DNA of 7,257 nucleotides from Bacteroidales bacterium (GTDB lineage: Bacteria; Bacteroidota; Bacteroidia; Bacteroidales; UBA7960): NCBI GenBank assembly GCA_003557965.1, contig PWND01000076.1, positions 1 to 7,257 on the forward strand. Reading direction: 5' to 3'. The position numbers were made by a program, and so were the translations under genes. Within the stretch, counting starts at the first letter, position 1; each line of letters starts with the position of its first letter. Shown here piece by piece: positions 1 to 5,712 of the stretch. The notes beneath the pieces were generated by a model. That model saw only the letters and a program-made list of their open reading frames with translations, made no database searches and was not told where the DNA came from.

Positions 1-2
1 AC

Positions 3-638
3 ACTATTAATACAAAGAAAAATTCCAGCATTACCGACTTGAAACCGATACTGTGTAAGGGCAGAGCCTATATTGAAGAAGAAATCGGAAATATTAAATA
101 CCGAATAGGAGCAAACTCATTTTTCCAGACAAACTCGTATCAAACATATACCTTGTATTCATCTGCTGCCGAATTTGCCGGCCTGTCAGGCTCTGAAACA
201 GTTTATGACTTATATACCGGCACCGGCTCTATTGCCAACTTCGTTGCAAAAAATGCTAAAAAAGTTATTGGTATTGAGTATGTTGAAGAAGCTATTGATA
301 ATGCTAAAGAAAACTCAGAAATTAATAATATTAAAAATACTGAGTTTATATTCGGTGATATTGCCAAAACTTTGACAGGAGTTTTTTTTCAGAATAATGG
401 GTTGCCGGATATAATAATTACTGACCCGCCAAGATCAGGAATGCACCCCGACGTTGTTAATCAGTTGTGCGAAAGTGGCGCCAAAAAGATAATTTATATT
501 AGCTGTAACCCCGCAACACAAGCCAGGGATATTGGTTTATTAGCAGAAAAATATAAACTGGAAAAAGTTCAGGCAGTTGACATGTTCCCTCATACTATGC
601 ATGTTGAAAATGTTGCATTACTTTCACTAAAAAAGTAA
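3..638 (+). CDS. rlmD: 23S rRNA (uracil-5-)-methyltransferase RlmD-like, C-terminal part (5' end outside window)
   Basis: This is an SAM-dependent RNA m5U methyltransferase of the TrmA/RlmCD family, acting on a uracil of 23S rRNA in the cytoplasm. The frame is open from the window edge, so the start and the N-terminal TRAM and Fe-S cysteine region are missing; a TTG at 39 is only an internal leucine codon. Visible motifs are GANSFFQTN (entry to the catalytic domain), the SAM-binding strand VYDLYTGTGSIANF, the acidic IGIEYVEEAIDNAK, DPPRSGMHP (from base 423), the nucleophile loop SCNP with the catalytic Cys codon at 504-506, and the terminal MHVE with the general-base Glu codon at 606-608. All catalytic residues in the visible part are intact. 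The family call is firm; the exact target base (RlmD versus RlmC or TrmA specificity) is inferred from similarity to Bacteroidota RlmD proteins. Confidence 0.87.
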   Translation, partial: TINTKKNSSITDLKPILCKGRAYIEEEIGNIKYRIGANSFFQTNSYQTYTLYSSAAEFAGLSGSETVYDLYTGTGSIANFVAKNAKKVIGIEYVEEAIDNAKENSEINNIKNTEFIFGDIAKTLTGVFFQNNGLPDIIITDPPRSGMHPDVVNQLCESGAKKIIYISCNPATQARDIGLLAEKYKLEKVQAVDMFPHTMHVENVALLSLKK

Positions 639-708
639 ACATAGCTATATTTAATCAATAAAATTTTGTTATTTTGTAAATGAATTATTATTAAGTAACT
701 ATAATTGC

Positions 709-1551
709 TTGAGACTAATCATTATTATATCATCCTTGATGTGGTTTATTATACACAGCAATGCGTTTTGTGATACAAGCCAGAAAAAGAATATTATTTA
801 CAGAGATATAACTGTTAGCATAAAATCAACTTCTTACATATCATACAGCACAATTAAACCAACATTTCCTTTTATAATTGGTTATCCCACCTACAATAGC
901 GATGCAATAGGATTAGATGTTACATATAGCTTTCAGCCTAAAATCCTGAACCATAATTTTGGATTTAATGCAATTTTACCGGCAAAGATTACATCTGATA
1001 ATGGTAAAGGCTCTAATTACCTGCTTAATAAAGATGAAAGTACATACAACAGAATTGAAACAAGATATCACTTTTTTAATGAATTTTGGAACTTTTACGA
1101 TGTTTAGTTTTTATATGGCTTGTCATCTTCAATAATGCTGGAAACCAGGTATTTGAAATTCAAGTCAGATGATGTGATTAAGCAGAGTGATATTAATTTT
1201 GGAATAGGCATAGCATTGGGTGCTCAGTGTAAAATTTGGAAAATGTTTTCAGCTAATATTGAAGGCCATTTCTTGTTATTTATGCCTTATACTTGCTATG
1301 GAAGGCACTCTTTTGAAAATATTGACATGGCAGACCAAAAGGATAGCTACCATCCTATTACGTATAAAGCAATATGGGATATGTCAGTGGAAGGAAAACT
1401 AAATAAAGCAATTTCTGTTCGTTCGGGTTATAGAAGAACAAACCAGATAGGATATGGAAATTCTAAAAACTCTTTTGTTTTAAACTATATTATCACTTCA
1501 AAGATGGATAGAATTAATGAGTTTTTTCTTGGAGTGACTGTAAGAATATAA
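709..1551 (+). pseudogene. Outer-membrane beta-barrel-like protein gene interrupted by an in-frame TAG
   Basis: Two open stretches, 709-1107 and 1120-1551, lie in the same frame and are separated only by TAG at 1105-1107; the codons after the stop read FLYGLSSSIMLETRY without a shift. Joined, they give about 280 residues: a signal-peptide-like start (MRLIIIISSLMWFIIHSNA, likely cut before FCDTS), then alternating polar and hydrophobic strands with glycine and aromatic residues (GLDVTYSFQP, FGFNAILPA, RIETRYHFF, FGIGIALGAQ, ANIEGHFLLF, ISVRSGYRR) and a strand-like C-terminus FFLGVTVRI. This pattern fits an outer-membrane beta-barrel, but no family or substrate is recognised. The only start covering the signal peptide is TTG at 709; the first ATG (739) would remove half of it, so the start codon may also be decayed. 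A sequencing error at 1105-1107 would restore an intact gene. Only 19 bases separate it from the lipoprotein gene downstream, suggesting a common transcript. Confidence 0.6.
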
Positions 1552-1570
1552 ACTATTTACAAACTTACTA

Positions 1571-2422
1571 ATGTGTAAAACCGGAAATTCAAGGATAATT
1601 TGTATCTGTGCAATATTTATAATTGCATTTAGCATTGGCTGCACAGACTTTTTTGCTTCGCTTGAAAAGCACCATGACTGGATTGTTACAGAAGAGGGTA
1701 ATATAGTTTTACATTCGCGACCTAAAGGCTTTTCAAACAGCGCTTCACCGGATGAAAACATTATAAACTCTATTTTAGCCAATCAGAATTTTTACTATTA
1801 CCTTATTCTGGACTCCCTAAAACTAAACTATAATGATAAGGTTTTGATTTACCTGTACAACCATGATGAGGCACAGGATGCAATCGGAACAAATTCCGGT
1901 GGTAGTATTATGGCATCAAGGTCAACAATTTACTACTCATTTATGATAGGCTCATACAAAGACTTATTTGGGAGAGATGCATATATTGGCTCTGAGAAAA
2001 TGGTGAAACTAATAACTCAGCGGTCACTTGGCTCAAATTATACAAGGCTTATGTACGATGGTTATGCAGTTGCATTTTCCGGGTCTTTTGGGAAAGCCTA
2101 TGATGAAAACCAGGAAATTATTATTGCAAACCCTGTTTCCGACTGGATGAATATCCATCATATTAATAATCACATATTAAGTCCGGAGCAGCTTCTTTAT
2201 GAAACAGGATGGGATAACGATATATATATACCTAATGCAGGATTTTTTATAAGATTTTTATGGAAAATGTATGGGGTAGCCGAGGTTAATAAGTTATTTA
2301 ATTTAAACTCAGATAATATCGTTAGTAAAATACCTGAAATTTTTGGGGTAAGCTTTGAAGAACTATCTGATGATTATGAAAAGTACCTGGAATCTGTATT
2401 GGATAACAACAATGAGAACTAA
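1571..2422 (+). CDS. Lipoprotein resembling a catalytically inactive MA-type (gluzincin) peptidase
   Basis: The 283-residue protein starts at ATG 1571, with a lipoprotein signal: basic start, hydrophobic CAIFIIAF and lipobox SIGC with Cys24, so it is probably a membrane-anchored periplasmic or outer-membrane lipoprotein. The architecture recalls MA-type 'peptidase MA-like' proteins: a beta-rich N-terminal part (KVLIYLYNHDEAQDAIG, residues 90-106), a helix where HExxH would be expected, a WLxEGLAxY-like segment (MYDGYAVAFSG, 161-171), then GFFIRFLWKMYG (224-235) and a terminal IPEIFGVSFEELSDDYEKYL (254-273) matching the family's closing helix. The zinc site is absent: the segment 144-154 reads MVKLITQRSLG with no HExxH, and the third-ligand Glu position is Asp163. 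If the homology is right, the enzyme is dead and may have a binding or structural role. The gene probably shares a transcript with the barrel gene upstream. Function is otherwise unknown. Confidence 0.72.
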   Translation: MCKTGNSRIICICAIFIIAFSIGCTDFFASLEKHHDWIVTEEGNIVLHSRPKGFSNSASPDENIINSILANQNFYYYLILDSLKLNYNDKVLIYLYNHDEAQDAIGTNSGGSIMASRSTIYYSFMIGSYKDLFGRDAYIGSEKMVKLITQRSLGSNYTRLMYDGYAVAFSGSFGKAYDENQEIIIANPVSDWMNIHHINNHILSPEQLLYETGWDNDIYIPNAGFFIRFLWKMYGVAEVNKLFNLNSDNIVSKIPEIFGVSFEELSDDYEKYLESVLDNNNEN

Positions 2423-3057
2423 TCATCAACAGAATATACAAGGATGTAGTTTTCAAGAGTTTGATAAAATAAATCATAGCATTTATTATGCTCTTCGGAG
2501 TTTATTTTTCCTCTAACTTCACCATAGCCCTTGAATGTGAATGGTTTTATTTTAATGTTATCTTTAAAAAGGATATTTTTTTTGCCATGCAATTTATATA
2601 AAGACTCTTTTGCAGCCCAAATAATATATAACTTTTGTAGCGAATTTTTACCTACTGTGCATGGAACTTCTTTGTTGTTAAGAAATTTATGGGCAATATT
2701 ATAAATTTTCGGATCAACTTTTTCAATATCAATGCCAACTGATTTGTTTGGGCTTACTATTAATGCAGAAAATTTACCGGAATGTGAAACGGAAATATGT
2801 CTTACTCCATTATTAAGATAAGGCTTACCATAAACATCATAGTCTATAGCGCATAACTCCTCAGGTTTTACCAGGTAGGGAAGAATTAACCGATAGCTAA
2901 GCCAATGCCTTTTTCTGGAGATTGTTTTTAATCCTTCAAATATTTGCTGTTCCTTCTCTGAAAGATTAACTTTTTTGTATAGCTCTTCAACGGGCTCATT
3001 AATTTCCCATACTCCAATAGAAGCATTTTTTATGACCTTTTTGTAAAAAAGACCCAT
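2419..3057 (-). CDS. 4'-phosphopantetheinyl transferase superfamily protein
   Basis: This enzyme moves the 4'-phosphopantetheine arm from CoA to a serine of a carrier protein, converting apo- to holo-ACP in the cytoplasm. The 212-residue length suits the Sfp/Gsp type. Signature motifs in order: GKPYL (77-81), ISVSHSG (88-94), GIDIE (108-112, with the Mg-binding Asp110 and Glu112), FLNNKE (125-130) and WAAKESLYKL (147-156, with the Glu-Ser pair and conserved lysines). All expected active-site residues are present. The start at 3057 is the only sensible ATG, with a perfect TAnnTTTG element on this strand about 40 bases upstream. The gene is convergent with the lipoprotein gene, the two stop codons overlapping within CTAA at 2419-2422. 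Whether it serves fatty-acid ACP or the ketosynthase cluster at the right end of the window cannot be decided from sequence. Confidence 0.9.
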   Translation of the reverse strand: MGLFYKKVIKNASIGVWEINEPVEELYKKVNLSEKEQQIFEGLKTISRKRHWLSYRLILPYLVKPEELCAIDYDVYGKPYLNNGVRHISVSHSGKFSALIVSPNKSVGIDIEKVDPKIYNIAHKFLNNKEVPCTVGKNSLQKLYIIWAAKESLYKLHGKKNILFKDNIKIKPFTFKGYGEVRGKINSEEHNKCYDLFYQTLENYILVYSVDD

Positions 3058-3099
3058 AATTCCCGCTTATTGTGAATAATAATTTTCCTTTGCTCATTA

Positions 3100-3107
3100 C
3101 AAATGTA
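3100..3107 (-). promoter_or_regulatory. Bacteroidota -7 promoter element for the phosphopantetheinyl transferase gene
   Basis: The minus strand reads TACATTTG here, a perfect match to the Bacteroidota -7 consensus TAnnTTTG. It would start transcription roughly 35-40 bases before the ATG at 3057. No convincing -33 TTTG lies at the usual distance upstream, so the call rests on the -7 match and its position. Confidence 0.45.
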
Positions 3108-3181
3108 AAAATATTTTTTTCTAAAAAATAATTTCTTAACAATTTTAATTTATATAAAAAACTGCTTTTGCTTTTTCTTTT

Positions 3182-3189
3182 TATCTTTG
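3182..3189 (+). promoter_or_regulatory. Bacteroidota -7 promoter element for the pssA-purS-yraN operon
   Basis: TATCTTTG matches TAnnTTTG perfectly and lies 39 bases before the pssA ATG, giving a short leader of about 30 bases. A TTTTG at 3166-3170 is closer than the standard -33 spacing, so the upstream element is unclear. Together with the element on the other strand at 3100-3107 it makes the 171-base gap a divergent promoter region. Confidence 0.5.
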
Positions 3190-3228
3190 AAGGAAATTCA
3201 TAAAGAAAAACTTTTTTAATAGTTTCGC

Positions 3229-3948
3229 ATGAAGCATTTACCAAACTTTCTTACTTGTGTAAATTTGTTTTTCGGATGCCTCGCAATAGTATTTGTATTC
3301 GATGGTAAGTTGCATTATGCTGCATTTAGCGTTGGTATAGCTGCTATTTTTGATTTTGCTGATGGCTTTGCAGCCAGGTTGCTTAAGGCTCAATCACCAA
3401 TAGGAAAAGACCTTGATTCCCTTGCTGATTTGGTTTCATTTGGGGTTGCTCCTGCTGCTGTTATGTTTATGTTTATGGTTAATAGCGAAAACTTTCCTTT
3501 TTTAACCACTATACCATGGCTTTTAGCAATGCCCGCATTTTTAATTACAATATTTTCTGCACTGAGATTAGCAAAATTTAATAATGATAATCGCCAGGAA
3601 GATGTGTTTTATGGACTTCCTACTCCGGCAAATGCTTTGTTTTTTATGTCGTTGCCTATTGTTATTAAGTATGGAGCAGAAAATACAGCAATTTATGACT
3701 CAATAAAAGATATTACCAATGATTATTATACATTATTAACGCTTGCAGTTTTATCTTCAGCATTAATGGTAAGCAATATTTCTATGATCTCTTTAAAATT
3801 CAAAAACTTTTGCTTTAGAGAAAACATTGCCAGGTATATATTTATTGCCGGTTCTGTTTTAATGCTGTTAATATTATTTGTGAATGCACTTCCATTGATT
3901 ATTATTTTTTATCTAATTTTGTCACTCATTTATTATTTAATTATTTAA
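3229..3948 (+). CDS. pssA: CDP-diacylglycerol--serine O-phosphatidyltransferase
   Basis: This integral membrane enzyme makes phosphatidylserine from CDP-diacylglycerol and serine, the precursor of phosphatidylethanolamine. The CDP-alcohol phosphotransferase signature D-x2-D-G-x2-A-R-x8-G-x3-D-x3-D is complete: Asp42, Asp45, Gly46, Ala49, Arg50, Gly59, Asp63 and Asp67 (FDFADGFAAR to DLDSLAD). The N-terminus MKHLPNFLTCVNLFFGCLAI is the typical first membrane helix, and several more hydrophobic segments follow, including IFIAGSVLMLLILFV and the terminal IIIFYLILSLIYYLII. Length (239 residues) is normal for the Bacteroidota type. No phosphatidylserine decarboxylase gene is adjacent. It is the first gene of a (+) operon, 11 bases before purS, and starts downstream of a TAnnTTTG element at 3182. 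Confidence 0.93.
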   Translation: MKHLPNFLTCVNLFFGCLAIVFVFDGKLHYAAFSVGIAAIFDFADGFAARLLKAQSPIGKDLDSLADLVSFGVAPAAVMFMFMVNSENFPFLTTIPWLLAMPAFLITIFSALRLAKFNNDNRQEDVFYGLPTPANALFFMSLPIVIKYGAENTAIYDSIKDITNDYYTLLTLAVLSSALMVSNISMISLKFKNFCFRENIARYIFIAGSVLMLLILFVNALPLIIIFYLILSLIYYLII

Positions 3949-3959
3949 GCATAATAAGT

Positions 3960-4211
3960 ATGAAATTTGTTGCAGAAATAAATGTTATGCCTCTTAAGGC
4001 TTTGCTTGACCCCCAAGGTAAGGCTGTTACAGCCGGAATGAAAAATATGGGCCTGCCTGAAATTACAAATGTCAGAATTGGCAAGCATATTAGCCTGGAG
4101 GTTGAAGCAGATTCAGAAAACGAAGCTGCAAAAAAAGTTGAATCAGCTTGTAAAAACCTCCTTGCCAATCCTATAATGGAGTATTTTGAGTTTGAAATCC
4201 AGAAAGTGTAA
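3960..4211 (+). CDS. purS: Phosphoribosylformylglycinamidine synthase subunit PurS
   Basis: The small 83-residue subunit of the three-part FGAM synthase (PurS-PurL-PurQ) holds the complex together in step four of purine synthesis. Recognisable features are the beta strand MKFVAEINVMPLKALLDPQGKAV, the central GLPEITNVRIGKHISLEVEA, a helix EAAKKVESACKNLLANP and the end MEYFEFEI, all characteristic of PurS. Length is standard. No purL or purQ is in the window, so the partners are elsewhere, unless the organism also has a single-chain PurL. The gene lies 11 bases after pssA and 20 bases before yraN, so it should be co-transcribed with both. Confidence 0.92.
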   Translation: MKFVAEINVMPLKALLDPQGKAVTAGMKNMGLPEITNVRIGKHISLEVEADSENEAAKKVESACKNLLANPIMEYFEFEIQKV

Positions 4212-4231
4212 TATCAAAAAATTTTTGCACT

Positions 4232-4594
4232 ATGGCAGAATTTCATGAAACCGGAAAAAAAGGAGAAGAAATGGCTAAAACTTTTCTTAAAAATAAAGGC
4301 TATGAAATTCTTGAAGTAAACTGGAGATCAGGTCATAATGAAATAGACATCATCGCAAAGGAAAATGATGTTGTTATTATTGCGGAAGTAAAAACCAGGA
4401 AAACCAATTACTTTGGTGAACCTGAAGAATTTGTCACAAAATCCAAACAAAAAGCTTTAGTTAAAGCCGCAAATGATTACATATTTAAAAAAGACATTGA
4501 TGCAGAGGTTAGGTTTGATATAGTTTCTGTTCTTTACAGTGGCAGTAATCATAAAATTCACCATATAGAAGATGCATTTTATCCTACACTTTAA
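4232..4594 (+). CDS. yraN: YraN family protein (UPF0102, endonuclease-like fold)
   Basis: This 120-residue protein belongs to the UPF0102/YraN family, whose fold is related to Holliday-junction resolvases and restriction endonucleases; its true role is not settled. The typical pattern is complete: GKKGEEMAKTFLKNKGYEIL (helix 1), NWRSGHNEIDIIAKENDVVIIAEVKTRK with the nuclease-like Glu/Asp ... Glu-Val-Lys arrangement (EID around 45-47, EVK near 59-61), and the late strand VRFDIVSV. The usual GEID is HNEID here, a mild variation that keeps the acidic pair. It is the last gene of the pssA-purS-yraN run and is followed by a 184-base gap. Confidence 0.9.
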   Translation: MAEFHETGKKGEEMAKTFLKNKGYEILEVNWRSGHNEIDIIAKENDVVIIAEVKTRKTNYFGEPEEFVTKSKQKALVKAANDYIFKKDIDAEVRFDIVSVLYSGSNHKIHHIEDAFYPTL

Positions 4595-4680
4595 TTCTAT
4601 CAAAAATTTCAAAATTCAATAAACATTTTCCTTCTATTAGTTGTTTCCTGTTTGTAACAAAATATGATGTTATTTATTAA

Positions 4681-4695
4681 GCATGGTTAACATGC
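4681..4695. promoter_or_regulatory. Palindrome upstream of the peroxiredoxin gene (GCATG-N5-CATGC)
   Basis: Perfect 5-bp inverted repeat with a 5-base centre (gttaa), 84 bases before the peroxiredoxin start. It lies just left of a longer palindrome at 4697-4713. A regulator-binding role is inference only. Confidence 0.3.
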
Positions 4696-4696
4696 C

Positions 4697-4713
4697 TAAA
4701 TACTAGGTATTTA
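4697..4713. promoter_or_regulatory. Candidate operator palindrome TAAATAC-tag-GTATTTA upstream of the peroxiredoxin gene
   Basis: A perfect 7-bp inverted repeat with a 3-base centre, 65 bases before the ATG at 4779. Its size and symmetry suit a dimeric transcription factor site, and a peroxide-stress gene downstream makes regulation plausible. It does not match the PerR (7-1-7) or OxyR consensus closely. No perfect TAnnTTTG promoter element is seen in the rest of the 4595-4778 gap, which otherwise holds only AT-rich sequence. Confidence 0.4.
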
Positions 4714-4778
4714 CGTACAAATGGATATATGTGTAGGCTTTAAATCAAATAATTATTAATTAAAAAATATTATATAAA

Positions 4779-5471
4779 ATGGAACAAAACAAAGAAAATC
4801 AAGACTATGTAAGAATGCCATTGATTGGAGATGTGGCACCATCATTCAGGGCAAAAACTACAATGGGGCCTGTAAACTTTCCTGAAGATTATAAGGGTAA
4901 ATGGGTGATTCTTTTTAGCCACCCTGCTGATTTTACTCCTGTATGTACTACGGAGTTTATGACATTTGCCTCAATGCAGGATGAGTTTAGAGAGCTTAAT
5001 ACTGAGTTAATCGGACTATCTATTGATAGCATTTATGCTCATATTGGCTGGTTAAGAACAATTAAGGAGAAAATTGAATACAAGGGAATGAAAAATGTTG
5101 AAATCAACTTTCCTGTTATTGAAGACCTTAAAATGGATGTTTCAAAGAAGTTTGGGATGGTTCAGCCTAATGCATCAACAACGCAGGCAGTAAGGGCTGT
5201 GTTTATTATTGACCCGGAGTCAAAAGTCAGGGCAATTCTTTATTATCCATTAAGTAACGGAAGAAATATGGATGAAATAAAACGCCTGATAATTGGATTG
5301 CAAAAGGCTGAAAAAGAGCAAATCGCAACACCTGCTAATTGGCAACCGGGAGAAGATGTGATTGTTCCTCCTCCTGGCTCATGCGGCACTGCTAAAGACA
5401 GGGTTGAAAGTGATGATGAAGAAATTTATTGCTACGATTGGTTTATGTGCTTTAGAAAAGAAAAGAAATAA
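4779..5471 (+). CDS. Peroxiredoxin, Prx6/1-Cys-type (AhpC/TSA family)
   Basis: This cytoplasmic thiol peroxidase reduces hydrogen peroxide and organic hydroperoxides. The active site is HPADFTPVCTTEF, with peroxidatic Cys56 and the conserved Pro/Thr environment; Arg139 in AVRAVFIIDP completes the usual triad. The Prx6-type long C-terminal domain is present (QIATPANWQPGEDVIVPPP, 181-199), giving 230 residues. Three extra cysteines lie in the tail, Cys202 (GSCGTAKDRV), Cys218 and Cys224 (YCYDWFMC), recalling the archaeal-type enzymes where tail cysteines act as resolving thiols. The start at 4779 adds 12 residues before MPLIGDVAPSF; an internal start at 4815 is possible. The gene appears monocistronic: a 184-base leader with palindromes precedes it and a strong hairpin with flanking A and T tracts lies just downstream. 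Confidence 0.92.
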   Translation: MEQNKENQDYVRMPLIGDVAPSFRAKTTMGPVNFPEDYKGKWVILFSHPADFTPVCTTEFMTFASMQDEFRELNTELIGLSIDSIYAHIGWLRTIKEKIEYKGMKNVEINFPVIEDLKMDVSKKFGMVQPNASTTQAVRAVFIIDPESKVRAILYYPLSNGRNMDEIKRLIIGLQKAEKEQIATPANWQPGEDVIVPPPGSCGTAKDRVESDDEEIYCYDWFMCFRKEKK

Positions 5472-5496
5472 AATCGCATAAATAATTTAGTTAATT

Positions 5497-5616
5497 GAGA
5501 CCATACAATAAAACCTGTAATATTTACAGGTTTTATTACCGGGGATATTGATGTAAACTTTGCATCAAATGGCCACATATAAAAGATGACTCCTTTTCTA
5601 TGCCCCGGATGGTCTC
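5497..5616 (+). ncRNA. Candidate branched structured RNA or complex terminator, followed by a T9 run
   Basis: The stretch folds on paper into a closed branched structure. P1: GAGACCAT 5497-5504 with ATGGTCTC 5609-5616 (8 bp). P2: 5507-5520 with 5524-5537 (14 bp perfect, 3-base loop). P3: CCGGGG 5539-5544 with CCCCGG 5603-5608 (6 bp), directly abutting the 3' strand of P1, so P1 and P3 could stack. Inside P3: P4, 5548-5556 with 5560-5568 (9 bp, one G-U), and P5, 5576-5585 with 5593-5602 (9 pairs and one T/C mismatch). Nine T residues (5617-5625) follow at once. The pairing is seen in the sequence; that it is transcribed as an RNA is inference. It matches no RNA family I recognise. It could instead be only a terminator, or a small repeat element with inverted ends. 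Confidence 0.45.
5507..5537. terminator. Probable bidirectional intrinsic terminator between the convergent peroxiredoxin and ketosynthase-like genes
   Basis: A perfect 14-bp inverted repeat with loop TAT. The core CCTGTAA/TTACAGG is flanked by AATAAAA on the left and TTTTATT on the right, so either strand gives a hairpin running into a U-rich tract. It lies 35 bases after the peroxiredoxin stop and would also serve the minus-strand operon ending at 5766. It is also arm P2 of the larger structure at 5497-5616. Confidence 0.65.
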
Positions 5617-5626
5617 TTTTTTTTTG

Positions 5627-5643
5627 ATTTACACGGATGAAAC
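5627..5643. repeat. Direct repeat copy 1 (ATTTACACGGATGAAAC)
   Basis: This 17-base sequence is identical to 5764-5780, where it spans the last codons and stop of the ketosynthase-like gene. The two copies start 137 bases apart in the same orientation; the match extends to 18 of 19 if 5625-5626 is included. This copy lies outside any gene, right after the T9 run. Confidence 0.85.
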
Positions 5644-5696
5644 CCTCATCTATTAAACATATATAAAAGTGCATGTGTAAACATGAGGGTTCCATC
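5636..5696. repeat. Long imperfect inverted repeat (hairpin)
   Basis: GATGAAACCCTCAT (5636-5649) pairs with ATGAGGGTTCCATC (5683-5696): 13 of 14 positions, one A/C mismatch. Inside, TTAAACAT (5653-5660) pairs with ATGTGTAA (5673-5680), 7 of 8. No T-run follows on either strand, so it is not a classical intrinsic terminator. The left arm overlaps direct repeat copy 1. Confidence 0.7.
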
Positions 5697-5712
5697 AGGA
5701 TAAAAGTACCTT

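Noticed and set aside
664..676. Possible promoter before the barrel-like gene (TTTTG followed by TATTTTG)
   Set aside because: The -7 element is one T short of TAnnTTTG and the upstream TTTG is far too close, so it cannot be told from AT-rich background.
1105..1107. Programmed readthrough or pyrrolysine/recoded TAG in the barrel-like gene
   Set aside because: TAG is also used as a normal stop by the transferase gene in this window, there is no downstream recoding structure that I can see, and pyrrolysine genes are not expected in this group. A mutation or base-call error is simpler.
2999..3244. An 81-codon minus-strand open frame over the divergent promoter region
   Set aside because: It overlaps the pssA start and the transferase start, and crosses both promoter elements; the basic, low-complexity composition reflects AT-rich intergenic DNA.
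3941..4168. A 75-codon minus-strand open frame over purS
   Set aside because: It is fully antisense to the well-supported purS gene and its composition looks like a mirrored reading of that gene.
5497..5616. 5S rRNA, tRNA-like or 6S RNA explanation for the 120-base structure
   Set aside because: The length is similar to 5S rRNA, but none of its conserved sequence is present; there is no tRNA arm pattern or CCA end; and 6S RNA has a single large open bubble, not a branched closed core.
5432..5695. An 87-codon minus-strand open frame across the peroxiredoxin end and the repeat-rich gap
   Set aside because: It runs antisense into a certain gene and through the palindromes, has no recognisable protein features, and its start lies inside a hairpin arm.
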